Shown: piece by piece, positions 8,230 to 16,606 of the stretch
Layout of the letters: each line of letters starts with the position of its first letter
Numbering within the stretch: the first letter of the stretch is position 1
Assembly: GCF_025264625.1 (NCBI RefSeq)
Contig: NZ_CP093313.1
Location: forward strand, 3,906,001-3,970,000
Length of the DNA: 64,000 nt
Reading direction: 5' to 3'
Source of the DNA: Occallatibacter riparius
Lineage (GTDB): Bacteria; Acidobacteriota; Terriglobia; Terriglobales; Acidobacteriaceae
Translations under genes and position numbers: made by a program
Notes under the pieces: model-generated
Seen by the model: only the letters and a program-made list of their open reading frames with translations
Database searches by the model: none
What the model was told of the DNA's origin: nothing

Positions 8230-9408
8230 TCAGTACGCGCCGATGCCTGTCAGGTTGTGCCCCAGAATCAGCGTGTGGATATCATGCGTTCCCTCGTAAG
8301 TCTTCACCGACTCGAGGTTCATCATGTGCCGCATGATCGGATAGTCCTCCGTGATGCCATTCGCACCGAGAACATCACGGGCCATGCGGGCGCACTCGAG
8401 CGCCATCCACACGTTGTTCCGCTTGGCCATCGAGATATGCTCGTGCCCCACGGTTCCGGCATCCTTCATGCGGCCCACGTGCAGGCTCAGCAGCTGGCCC
8501 TTCGCGATCTCGTTGGCCATCCACACCAGCTTCTCCTGCACAAGCTGGTGTCCGGCGATCGGCATGTTATGGAATTGTTTCCTGGTCTTGGAATACTGCA
8601 ACGCTGTGTCAAAGCACGACATCGCCGCGCCCAGCGCGCCCCAGCTGATTCCGTAGCGCGCCTGATTCAGGCACATCAGGGGACTCTTCAATCCGCCCGT
8701 ACCTGGCAGCAGGTTCGCTTCGGGCACATGCACGTCCTGCAGCGACAGCCCGCTCGTCACCGAGGCCCGCAGCGACCACTTGCCATGTACGTCGTATGCC
8801 TTGAACCCTGGCCGGTCCGTCTCGACAAGGAACCCGCGCACGCGATCGTCCTCATCGTCCACCTTGGCCCAGATCACTGCTACATCAGAAATGTGCCCCG
8901 AGGTGATCCACAGCTTCTCGCCGTTCAGCACGTAGCCGTCGCCGGATTTGCGCGCCGTGGTCTTCATGCCGCCAGGGTTCGAGCCATACTCCGGCTCCGT
9001 CAGCCCAAAGCAGCCGAGCTTCTGTCCCGAAGCGAGTGCGGGCAGCCACGTGTTCTTCTGCTCATCGGAGCCGAACGTGTAAATCGGATACATTACCAGT
9101 GCCGACTGCACGCTCACAAAGCTGCGGAATCCGGAATCGCCGCGCTCCAGCTCCTGCATCACCAGACCGTACTCCACGTTCGACATCCCCGCGCAGCCGT
9201 AGCCATCGATGGTGGCGCCAAAGAACCCCAGCTCGCCCATCGTCTTCACCAGCTCGCGCGGGAACCGTCCTTCGCGGAAACACTGCTCGATGATGGGAAC
9301 GAGGTTGTCCTCGACGAAGTCGCGCGCCGTCTTGCGCACCAGCAGTTCGTCCTCGCTGAAGGAGGAATCGAGATGAAGAAAATCAAAGCCGTGAAATTTG
9401 AATCCCAT
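8230..9408 (-). CDS. gcdH: Glutaryl-CoA dehydrogenase (acyl-CoA dehydrogenase family)
   Basis: A 392-aa FAD enzyme closely resembling human and bacterial glutaryl-CoA dehydrogenase, which converts glutaryl-CoA to crotonyl-CoA in lysine/tryptophan breakdown. The glutaryl-binding arginine and serine (FRSFVS, R95 and S99) are conserved, as are CFGLTEPEYGS, KLWITSG, KRNN and the catalytic glutamate in YEGTHDIHTLILG. The ATG at 9408 has an AGGTG ribosome site and begins where the family begins; a longer reading to 9483 adds hydrophobic sequence unlike the family. No other lysine-catabolic gene is nearby. Confidence 0.92.
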   Translation of the reverse strand: MGFKFHGFDFLHLDSSFSEDELLVRKTARDFVEDNLVPIIEQCFREGRFPRELVKTMGELGFFGATIDGYGCAGMSNVEYGLVMQELERGDSGFRSFVSVQSALVMYPIYTFGSDEQKNTWLPALASGQKLGCFGLTEPEYGSNPGGMKTTARKSGDGYVLNGEKLWITSGHISDVAVIWAKVDDEDDRVRGFLVETDRPGFKAYDVHGKWSLRASVTSGLSLQDVHVPEANLLPGTGGLKSPLMCLNQARYGISWGALGAAMSCFDTALQYSKTRKQFHNMPIAGHQLVQEKLVWMANEIAKGQLLSLHVGRMKDAGTVGHEHISMAKRNNVWMALECARMARDVLGANGITEDYPIMRHMMNLESVKTYEGTHDIHTLILGHNLTGIGAY

Positions 9409-9525
9409 GTCGCACCTGCCGTTCTTGATCTGGGCCCAAACCAGCAAGAGTAGCACATGCGGGCGGACATAGAGGCAGAGCACGGGCTGGGGTAGTCCCT
9501 CAGCTGCAATTTGTTTTGAAAGGGC

Positions 9526-9544
9526 ACGACTTTAGTTCCGTCGT
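9526..9544. repeat. Degenerate copy of a dispersed intergenic hairpin
   Basis: ACGAC/GTCGT arms with the core GGCACGACTTTAGT-like sequence, in the gap between gcdH and the topoisomerase gene. It resembles the cleaner copy at 61847-61866 (GGCACGACT-TC-AGTCGTGCC). Confidence 0.45.
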
Positions 9545-9570
9545 AAATGCGTGGGATAGAAATGAGGGCT

Positions 9571-10641
9571 TCACGCCGCCAGCTTAGCTTTCTCCTCCAG
9601 CAGATGGAGCACATCCAGTTCTTCCTGTCGCAGCTCGTGCGGCGTCTTCGCCACCTCCGCCTTCACCTGGTCCTCGAAGGCCTTCACCATCGTGCCGCTC
9701 ATGTAGCTCTCGATCACCCGGGGATGCACATAGCACTTGCGGCACACAGATGGCGTGTTTCCCAGCCGCTCTGCTACCGTCTTGATCGCTTCCACCACGT
9801 TCTTCTTCGTCTGCGCCTGGGTTTCGCTGGCCTCGAACTGCCGCAGCAGGGAACAGGCCAGCACCGTCCCGGCCCACGTGCGAAAGTCCTTCGCGGTGAA
9901 ATCGTCTTCGGTGATGGCGCGCAGATAGTCGTTCACATCCGACGCATCGACTGACCGGTGATTGCCCTCCTCATCGATGTACTGGAACAGCTCGTAGCCC
10001 GGCACGTCCTGGCACTTCTTCACGATTCGGGCGAGCTGGCGGTCCTGCACATCAATCGAGTGCATCTTGCCGCTCTTGCCCTTGAACTTGAAGTGAACCT
10101 TCGACCCTTCGACATCCACGTGCTTGTTGCGCAGTGTGGTCAAGCCGTAGGACTGGTTCTCCTTGGCGTATTCCTCGTTGCCGATGCGGATGAATGTGGT
10201 CTCGAGCAGCCGGACGATAGTAGCTAGGACCTTCTCGCGCGGCAGCCCGGATAGCGCAAGATCGCGCTCAACCTGGTCGCGGATCTTCGGCAGCGCCGCC
10301 CCGAACAGCTTCATCCGTTCGTACTTGGTTTCATCGCGGACCTCGCGCCATCGCGGATGATACCGGCTCTGCTTGCGCCCGCGGGCATCACGGCCTGTGG
10401 CCTGTAAGTGGCCGTTCGCGGCCGGGCAGATCCACACGTCCGTCCAGGCCGGCGGAATGACCAGTGACTTGATGCGCCGCAGCGTATCTTCGTCTTTGAT
10501 CCGCTTCCCGTCGGTGTCGAAATACTGGAAGGACTTGCCGCGTTTTTTGCGCGTGAATCCCGGCTTTGCGTCCGTTACGTAACGCAGCCCGGCCTGCCTG
10601 GAGCTCTGTATTGGGTCGGTTATGATCTCCAGCGTGGCCAT
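9571..10641 (-). CDS. DNA topoisomerase IB (poxvirus/bacterial type)
   Basis: A 356-aa type IB topoisomerase, which relaxes supercoils by nicking one strand through a 3'-phosphotyrosine. Key elements: IRIGNEEYAKEN with the catalytic arginine R152, KDFRTWAGT with R254, and the nucleophile Y304 in RKCYVHPRVIESY. The ATG at 10641 (MATLEIITD) is preferred to the ORF limit at 10782, which would overlap the upstream hydrolase gene. Bacterial IB enzymes are patchily distributed and often laterally acquired. The neighbouring genes are not obviously related in function. Confidence 0.92.
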   Translation of the reverse strand: MATLEIITDPIQSSRQAGLRYVTDAKPGFTRKKRGKSFQYFDTDGKRIKDEDTLRRIKSLVIPPAWTDVWICPAANGHLQATGRDARGRKQSRYHPRWREVRDETKYERMKLFGAALPKIRDQVERDLALSGLPREKVLATIVRLLETTFIRIGNEEYAKENQSYGLTTLRNKHVDVEGSKVHFKFKGKSGKMHSIDVQDRQLARIVKKCQDVPGYELFQYIDEEGNHRSVDASDVNDYLRAITEDDFTAKDFRTWAGTVLACSLLRQFEASETQAQTKKNVVEAIKTVAERLGNTPSVCRKCYVHPRVIESYMSGTMVKAFEDQVKAEVAKTPHELRQEELDVLHLLEEKAKLAA

Positions 10642-10723
10642 GGTCCCCGGGGAAACTCGAATGCTCTGCACAGCTTGGATGCCTGGTGCGCACCTGTCGT
10701 CAGTTTCGCGCGACGGATTCTGC

Positions 10724-11398
10724 TCATCCTGCTTTGCGCAGCGCCTGGCCTCTGAAGAGATACCGGTCCAGGAAGTTCGCACAGTGCATCAGCAATTCCA
10801 TCTGCGCTGCGCCGCTGAGCCAATGGGTCTGATGCGGGAAGATCTTCACCTCGTGGGTGATGTTCTTCTGTTCCAGGATGGCCTGCAGCTTGTATGCCTC
10901 AGCCACCGGCACAATATCGTCACGGTCGCCATGCAGAACCAGCGTGGGAGGCATGCTTTGGGTCATGCGGTCCTCCCATCCCAGCGGAACTCCGCCTGAG
11001 AGCTCGACCACCGCGCGAATGCGCTTGTCCTCGATGCCGAGTGCCACAGCCAGGTATCCGCCCAGAGAGATACCCAGAACGCCGATCCGGGTAGCCTCCA
11101 CGCATGCGCGGTTGGCGACATAACTCACCGCGTCCTGGATCGCCGTCAGCCAGGCAATAAAGTGCCTGCCGTCAAGAATCTCGGCCATCGTCGCACGGCT
11201 GGTCGTCGTCTTTTCGAAGTAGTGCGGAGCATAAATCGCTACGCCCGCTTCCCGAAGAGTGGGAGCGAACCGCTCCATCCAATAGCTGGCGGCTCCGCCC
11301 GATCCATGCAGCACCAGAAGCGCGGAATGCGTACCATCCGGCTCGGGTTCGAATTGATCTATATGTATGTTGTGGGTCCCGCTAATGTATCGAGCCAT
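10724..11398 (-). CDS. Alpha/beta hydrolase, dienelactone-hydrolase-like
   Basis: A 224-aa alpha/beta-hydrolase. The oxyanion stretch LVLHGSGG is near the N-terminus, the nucleophile elbow is GISLGG, the acid is in HGDRDD and the base histidine is in PHQTH or TH near the end. It resembles the dienelactone hydrolase family, but the substrate is unknown. There is no signal peptide in the form starting at 11398 (MARYISG); the upstream ATG at 11440 is possible. It lies between the lipid ABC transporter genes and the topoisomerase on the minus strand, 62 nt after mlaF. Confidence 0.8.
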   Translation of the reverse strand: MARYISGTHNIHIDQFEPEPDGTHSALLVLHGSGGAASYWMERFAPTLREAGVAIYAPHYFEKTTTSRATMAEILDGRHFIAWLTAIQDAVSYVANRACVEATRIGVLGISLGGYLAVALGIEDKRIRAVVELSGGVPLGWEDRMTQSMPPTLVLHGDRDDIVPVAEAYKLQAILEQKNITHEVKIFPHQTHWLSGAAQMELLMHCANFLDRYLFRGQALRKAG

Positions 11399-11460
11399 AA
11401 CATAAACAGATGCACCGTTGCCTGATAAGGCTGGAAGCACCGTCTCTAACGGCCGATTGG

Positions 11461-12294
11461 CTATTCCAGAAACTCGCGCACAAACGGATCTTCACTGTGA
11501 ACAAGGTCGTGCAGCGAGCCATCGAAGAGGATCTTCCCGTCGTTCATCATCAGGAACGTGGTGTTCTGATCCGTTTCGCCCTCAGGCAGTTTCACCATCG
11601 CGCCTTTGTCCGAGTCGAACCGGTGCGTGCACATGGTGAATGCGTCCTGCAGCCGATGCGTCACCATGATTGACGGCGTTCTGTAGAAGTCCCTCTGCTT
11701 CACGATCAGTTCGATAATCGTTGTCGACGTGACCGGGTCCAGCCCTCCCGTCGGGGAATCGTACAACAGCAGTTCCGGCTGCCGGATCAGTGCCCTCGCG
11801 ATGGCTACGCGCCTGCGCATACCGCCTGAGAGGCTGCCTGGGAAAAGCGAAAAGGTCTGTTCCAGTCCTACGAACCGCAAAGCCTCGAGGACCCGGCTGT
11901 CGATCTCTTCGTCGGGCACCTCTTCCTGGATTAACTGGTACGCCACATTGTCGCGGACCGTCAGCGAATCAAACAGCGCACCCTCCTGGAAGACCATACC
12001 CGTGCGCAGGCGCAGCGGAAACAGGTCGCGCTCCCGCAGTTGCGAGATGTCATTGCCCAATAGGACAACCTGACCGGAATCCGGGCATATCAACCCGTTG
12101 GCGGTCTTCAGCAGCACGCTTTTTCCAACGCCTGCGGGACCCAGCAGGACGCGCGTTTCCCGAGGGCCAACGGCGAAACTCACCCCATCCAGCACGTCTG
12201 GCCCGTTAAACGAGATGTGCACATCACGAAACTCCACGACCGGCTGCGCAGCCGCTTCGTCCTGGTGCATCGCCACTGCGGGAGCTTCGTTCAT
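11461..12294 (-). CDS. mlaF: MlaF-like ABC transporter ATP-binding protein
   Basis: A 277-aa ATPase expected to energise an MlaE-type permease moving phospholipids between the inner and outer membranes. It has a Walker A (GPAGVGKS), a signature LSGGM and a Walker B ending YDSPTGGLDP. The catalytic glutamate that normally follows the Walker B aspartate is serine here, confirmed from the codons around 11750. Its start overlaps the mlaE stop as ATGA (12291-12294), so the two are coupled. No MCE-domain (MlaD) gene is adjacent in the window. The name rests on the MlaE pairing. Confidence 0.85.
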   Translation of the reverse strand: MNEAPAVAMHQDEAAAQPVVEFRDVHISFNGPDVLDGVSFAVGPRETRVLLGPAGVGKSVLLKTANGLICPDSGQVVLLGNDISQLRERDLFPLRLRTGMVFQEGALFDSLTVRDNVAYQLIQEEVPDEEIDSRVLEALRFVGLEQTFSLFPGSLSGGMRRRVAIARALIRQPELLLYDSPTGGLDPVTSTTIIELIVKQRDFYRTPSIMVTHRLQDAFTMCTHRFDSDKGAMVKLPEGETDQNTTFLMMNDGKILFDGSLHDLVHSEDPFVREFLE

Positions 12295-13070
12295 CGGCTG
12301 AAGATGGACACCATCAGGGTACTGATGAGCAGGTCGACGAAGATGATGAGGACGGATGCGAACACGACGGCCTTGATGGTCGATTGACCTACGCCCTGTG
12401 TTCCGCCGGTTGTCCGCATCCCGTAGAAGCATCCGATCGAAGCAATGATGAAACCGAAGCAGAGAGGCTTGACGAGGCCCTGTAGAACATCGCCAAAAGC
12501 GAGGAACTGGTAGGCCTGCGAGAAATACTGCCCACCGTTCTGGTGATTCATGAACACCGTCACCGCGGCGCCCCCGAGAATGCCGCAGAAATCCGCCACA
12601 ATCGTCAGGAAGAACAGCATTACGATCGTTGCGTACACGCGGGGCGTCACCAGCTTGCGCATCGGGTCCACGCCGAGCGCGCGCATCGCATCAATCTGTT
12701 CCGTCACTACCATCGAGCCCAGTTCGCTGGCCATTGAGGAAGCGTTGCGCCCCGATACCATGATGCCCGTCAGCACCGCGCCCAGCTCGCGGATCATTGA
12801 CAGGCTCACGAACCGGCCCGTTACCGCCGTTGCGCCGAACGCTGCCAGCGTCGCCGCCGATTGCACTGCGAGAACGCCGCCGGTGAAAAATCCCGCAAAC
12901 AAGACAATCATCGTGGAACCGACGCCAATGATGTCTGCCTGCAGAATGAAATCGGACCAGTAAACGGGCGCGCTGAATAGATTAAGAACAGCCCGAAGCG
13001 AGAACAGGGTGTAATCCTGAACCGTGAGTACGAATTGTTTGGCGGTTCTATCGATCCTGTCTAGCGCCAT
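12291..13070 (-). CDS. mlaE: MlaE-type lipid ABC transporter permease
   Basis: A 259-aa integral membrane protein of the MlaE/YrbE permease family with about five hydrophobic segments. Family stretches are GFFTGGVLAVQSA, REL-GAVLTGIMVSGRNASSMASELG, TEQIDAMRALGVDP and the GCFYGMRTTGGTQGVG region near the C-terminus. With MlaF it probably forms the inner-membrane engine of an MCE-type phospholipid transport system. It is the first gene of a minus-strand unit, divergent to the trehalose synthase gene across 241 nt. Confidence 0.93.
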   Translation of the reverse strand: MALDRIDRTAKQFVLTVQDYTLFSLRAVLNLFSAPVYWSDFILQADIIGVGSTMIVLFAGFFTGGVLAVQSAATLAAFGATAVTGRFVSLSMIRELGAVLTGIMVSGRNASSMASELGSMVVTEQIDAMRALGVDPMRKLVTPRVYATIVMLFFLTIVADFCGILGGAAVTVFMNHQNGGQYFSQAYQFLAFGDVLQGLVKPLCFGFIIASIGCFYGMRTTGGTQGVGQSTIKAVVFASVLIIFVDLLISTLMVSIFSR

Positions 13071-13311
13071 CGAATCCCGTTCGTTTGCGGAACACGGCCG
13101 CTCGGCTCGGCGCGCTGCTCTCCACGACAGGATAGCGCATCTCGTCCGCTCGCCCTACACTGTTGGCAGGTCCTTCGCGTGGACGATTCTCCCGCAGCTT
13201 GAGACAAGTAACTGATCTAGCTGCCCGTTTTCAGCATCTTACTATCTGGCCCACAACGCGCGAACAGGTGATGTGTAGGCGTTCGTGCCCAAAAGTACGG
13301 AGGTATAGGGG

Positions 13312-15615
13312 ATGCGCCATTTCCGCATGAGGTTGATTCTCGCTCTGATCGTGGGGATCACTCTGCTTTCTCTGGCCTCCACCTATTTCGAGGTTCTCGC
13401 CCGCAAGCATGCACTGCGCAGCGAGTTGGAGCGCCGCACTGGATGGCTCGGCACCAGTCTTCAGCCCTACATGGAAGAGGCTCTCGCGACCGGCGCCACG
13501 CCGCAGATCGCGGCGGTTGCGCAGGAACTGCGCCGTCACGAGGAATCCATCGGCCTCGCGATCTACGACACGAAGGGCAATCTCCAGGTCTTCGACGGAC
13601 CGGAAGCCCTCATACGGAGCCTTCCTCCGGAGGCCGTTCGCAAAACCATAAAAGAGGGCGCAAACTCGAGCCAGTTCGGCCGCACCGGCGATCAGTACTG
13701 GCTGCAGGAAGCGATCCCGCTTCACGTCAACGGTCAGCCAGCCGGCGCTCTGGTTGTACTAGAGGATGCCGGATACATTCGGCACGAAGCCTCGGCCGTA
13801 TGGCAGCAGACATTTTTGCGCATTTGCGCGTCTGTAATTCTCATTGTGGGCGTCACGGTTTTAATGATCCGCTGGTTTCTCATGCGGCCCATCACCAGGC
13901 TCGCCGAGCGGCTCCGCCTTCTTCGCATGGGCAATCCCGAACACGGGATTCTTGATGAAGTCGACGACCTGAGCCTGTTCACGCCGATCGCGCGCGAAGT
14001 CGAAAACATTACAGAAAGCTTGATGGAAGCCCGCGCCGCCGCGGCTGCCGAAGCACGCTTGCGCGAAGCCGGCGAGAACCTCTGGACTGCCGAGCGCCTG
14101 ACCGTCCACGTGCGCCAGCACGCCGGCTCTGGCCAAATCTTCGTCGTGTCCAATCGCGAGCCCTACATGCACGTGCGCCAGGGCAAGGAGACTGTCTGCA
14201 TGGTCCCGCCCAGCGGCCTGGTGACTGCCATCGAGCCGGTCCTGCGCGCGTGCGACGGCGTGTGGGTAGCGCAGGGAAGTGGCAGTGAAGATCGCCTGTT
14301 TGTGGACAGTCATGACCGCCTCCGCGTTCCGCCCGACGATCCCAAGTACACGCTGCGCCGCGTCTGGCTCTCGGCCGAAGAGGAGTCGGGCTACTACGAC
14401 GGATTCGCGAATGAAGGCCTCTGGCCGCTCTGCCACATCGCGCATACGCGCCCCATCTTCCGCGCCTCGGACTGGGAGTGCTATCAGACCGTCAACCGCA
14501 AATTTGCGCACGCCCTGCTGCATGAGATGGAGGACACAGAGGAGCCCATCGTCTTTGTGCAGGACTATCACTTCGCGCTGCTGCCGCGCATGATCAAGGC
14601 GGTTCGGCCCGATGCCCGCGTGGCCATCTTCTGGCATATTCCGTGGCCAAATCCTGAAGCCTTCGGCATCTGCCCGTGGCAAGCGGAGCTTCTCGACGGC
14701 CTGCTCGGCGCTGATCTCATCGGCTTCCACATTCCGCTTCATTGCAACAACTTCCTCGACACGGTGGATCGCGTGCTCGAGTCGCGTACAGATCGCGAGC
14801 ACATGGCTGCGCGACGCCGTGGGCACACCACTATCATTCGGCCGTATCCCGTCAGCGTAGCCATTGATCCCACTGGCACCGATCGTGCCGCCTGGAGCCG
14901 CACCAGCGACGAGTTGCTGCGCGAGTTCCACATTAAGGCCGACAAAATCGTGCTCGGTGTGGACCGCATGGACTACACCAAGGGCATTGTCGAGCGGCTC
15001 CAGGCTTTCGAGCGCCTGCTGGAAGACCACCCGTGGCACCGCGAACGCGTCACCATGGTGCAAATTGCCGCTCCCAGCCGCACGCGTATCCCCAGCTATG
15101 CCGATCTGCGCCGCCGGGTCGAAGCTACGGTGGAACAGATCAACACTCGATTCGAGACGCCTGACTGGCGCCCCGTTCTGCTCATAGAGCGGCAATGCAG
15201 CCACGAAGAAGTTTCTGACTGGTACCGCGCCGCCGACATCTGCCTGGTGACATCACTGCACGATGGCATGAATCTTGTAGCGAAGGAATACCTCGCAGCT
15301 CGCGACGATGAAGACGGCGTGCTTGTGCTGAGCAAGTTCACGGGCGCCGCAGTCGAGCTGCGCGATTCCCTCATCGTCAACCCGTACGACATCGACGGAG
15401 TCGCCGATGCAATCCATCGCGGCCTCGAGATGAATGCTACCGACCGCCGGCTTCGCATGCAGCGCATGCGGCGGCATGTTATGGAGCATAACGTATACCG
15501 CTGGGCGGCTACCGTTCTCGGTGACCTCCGCGAACTGCGCATCGAGACCCCGGACGTCCGGCAGGAAACCATGGTGTTGCAAAGGGCTGAAAGCGCCCAG
15601 CGCAAGCGCGCCTAG
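13312..15615 (+). CDS. otsA: Membrane sensor/HAMP domain fused to trehalose-6-phosphate synthase (GT20)
   Basis: A 767-aa fusion. Residues 6-27 and 167-191 are membrane segments bounding an extracytoplasmic domain of about 140 residues, like a chemoreceptor or kinase sensor. Residues about 190-243 look like HAMP plus coiled coil. Residues from 275 are a complete GT20 synthase joining UDP/GDP-glucose to glucose-6-phosphate. Catalytic residues are present: VVSNREP (R282), QDYH (D418), WHIPWP (H442), VDRMDYTKG (R552, K557) and SLHDGMNLVAKEY (D651, E659). Ordinary OtsA is soluble and about 470 residues long. A membrane-tethered, signal-responsive synthase is inferred. The phosphatase gene follows after 67 nt. 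Confidence 0.92.
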   Translation: MRHFRMRLILALIVGITLLSLASTYFEVLARKHALRSELERRTGWLGTSLQPYMEEALATGATPQIAAVAQELRRHEESIGLAIYDTKGNLQVFDGPEALIRSLPPEAVRKTIKEGANSSQFGRTGDQYWLQEAIPLHVNGQPAGALVVLEDAGYIRHEASAVWQQTFLRICASVILIVGVTVLMIRWFLMRPITRLAERLRLLRMGNPEHGILDEVDDLSLFTPIAREVENITESLMEARAAAAAEARLREAGENLWTAERLTVHVRQHAGSGQIFVVSNREPYMHVRQGKETVCMVPPSGLVTAIEPVLRACDGVWVAQGSGSEDRLFVDSHDRLRVPPDDPKYTLRRVWLSAEEESGYYDGFANEGLWPLCHIAHTRPIFRASDWECYQTVNRKFAHALLHEMEDTEEPIVFVQDYHFALLPRMIKAVRPDARVAIFWHIPWPNPEAFGICPWQAELLDGLLGADLIGFHIPLHCNNFLDTVDRVLESRTDREHMAARRRGHTTIIRPYPVSVAIDPTGTDRAAWSRTSDELLREFHIKADKIVLGVDRMDYTKGIVERLQAFERLLEDHPWHRERVTMVQIAAPSRTRIPSYADLRRRVEATVEQINTRFETPDWRPVLLIERQCSHEEVSDWYRAADICLVTSLHDGMNLVAKEYLAARDDEDGVLVLSKFTGAAVELRDSLIVNPYDIDGVADAIHRGLEMNATDRRLRMQRMRRHVMEHNVYRWAATVLGDLRELRIETPDVRQETMVLQRAESAQRKRA

Positions 15616-15682
15616 ATCTAGCTAGAAACAACGTGGGAGCCCGCCCGCCGGCGGATCCTTCGCTAAGGAAAGTAGAACCCCA

Positions 15683-16540
15683 ATGGATATTTTCCAAGAG
15701 GCGAAACCAGTGACTGAAGAAGCCACCAAGACGCTGCAGAACTATTTCGCGACTTTCACCCCGGGAACCCGGCCCCTTCTCCTCCTCGATTACGACGGCA
15801 CGCTCGCGCCGTTCCGTGTCGATCGCTCCAAGGCCCGTCCTTACACCGGCGTACGCGAAGCCATAGCCAAGATCATCCACCAGGGCCAGACGCGCCTGGT
15901 CATCATCACCGGCCGTCCCGCTCGCGAGATTGGACCGCTGCTGCGCGGCTTTCCGCCTATCATTGATCAACCCATCGAGGTCTGGGGATTGCACGGCTCC
16001 GAACGTCTGCACGCCGACGGCCGCCGCGAGCTCGAGGAAGCTCCGCCCGCCACGCAGCGCCGCCTGGACGAACTCCGCGAATATCTGCGCCACAACAATC
16101 TGGGCGGCGAATTCGAAGACAAGCCCAATGCCGCTGTGATGCACTGGCGCGGCGCCTCACCGCGCACCGCCAAGTTCATTGAGATGCGCACGCGCGAGCT
16201 GTTCGAGCCCATCTCGCGCCTTGACGGGCTGATGCTCCTGCAATTCGAGGGTGGCCTCGAGTTGCGCGTCGGTCGCGACAAGGGCGCTGCAATTCGCACT
16301 CTGGTAGGTGAGATGCCGGCGGGAACGCCCGTTGCGTACGTTGGTGACGATGTGACGGACGAGGCGGCTTTCATAGCGCTCAATCAAATCCCTGCGCCGC
16401 ACCTGAGTGTGCTCATGCGCGGTGAGCCGCGCGAAACCGCAGCGAATCTGTGGCTGCGCCCTCCGTCAGGTCTGCGAGGTTTCTTGAAGAGGTGGTACAA
16501 GGCGCTTCAGAACGAAGGCCGGCGCAAGAAGGTGGCGTGA
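15683..16540 (+). CDS. otsB: Trehalose-6-phosphate phosphatase
   Basis: A 285-aa HAD-superfamily phosphatase removing phosphate from trehalose-6-phosphate. HAD motif I is LLLDYDGTLAPF (near residue 36), motif II is in VIITGRP, and motif IV is YVGDDVTDEAAF. It is cotranscribed with the sensor-fused synthase. The pair completes the OtsA/OtsB route from nucleotide sugar to trehalose, used as an osmoprotectant and desiccation protectant. A downstream codon (GTGACTGAAG, near 15710) could be the true start. Confidence 0.94.
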   Translation: MDIFQEAKPVTEEATKTLQNYFATFTPGTRPLLLLDYDGTLAPFRVDRSKARPYTGVREAIAKIIHQGQTRLVIITGRPAREIGPLLRGFPPIIDQPIEVWGLHGSERLHADGRRELEEAPPATQRRLDELREYLRHNNLGGEFEDKPNAAVMHWRGASPRTAKFIEMRTRELFEPISRLDGLMLLQFEGGLELRVGRDKGAAIRTLVGEMPAGTPVAYVGDDVTDEAAFIALNQIPAPHLSVLMRGEPRETAANLWLRPPSGLRGFLKRWYKALQNEGRRKKVA

Positions 16541-16547
16541 AAAGACA

Positions 16548-16599
16548 GTGAGTAGTGATCAGTGGATAGTGGATCTATGAACCACTGATCACCGCTCAC
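16548..16599. terminator. Long inverted repeat between convergent otsB and the response regulator gene
   Basis: 18-nt arms (16548-16565 and 16582-16599) that pair with two mismatches (GTGAGTAGTGATCAGTGG with CCACTGATCACCGCTCAC). It lies between two convergent stops and probably ends both transcripts. The word composition (AGTGATCAGTGG) also resembles other gaps at 42384-42416 and 53391-53418. Confidence 0.6.
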
Positions 16600-16606
16600 C
16601 GCCTTT

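Noticed and set aside
7110-9453. Plus-strand frames of 348 and 423 aa
   Set aside because: Antisense to the amidohydrolase and glutaryl-CoA dehydrogenase, whose motifs are unmistakable.
13861-15204. 447-aa minus-strand frame
   Set aside because: Antisense to the GT20 domain of the trehalose synthase fusion; no recognisable domain.
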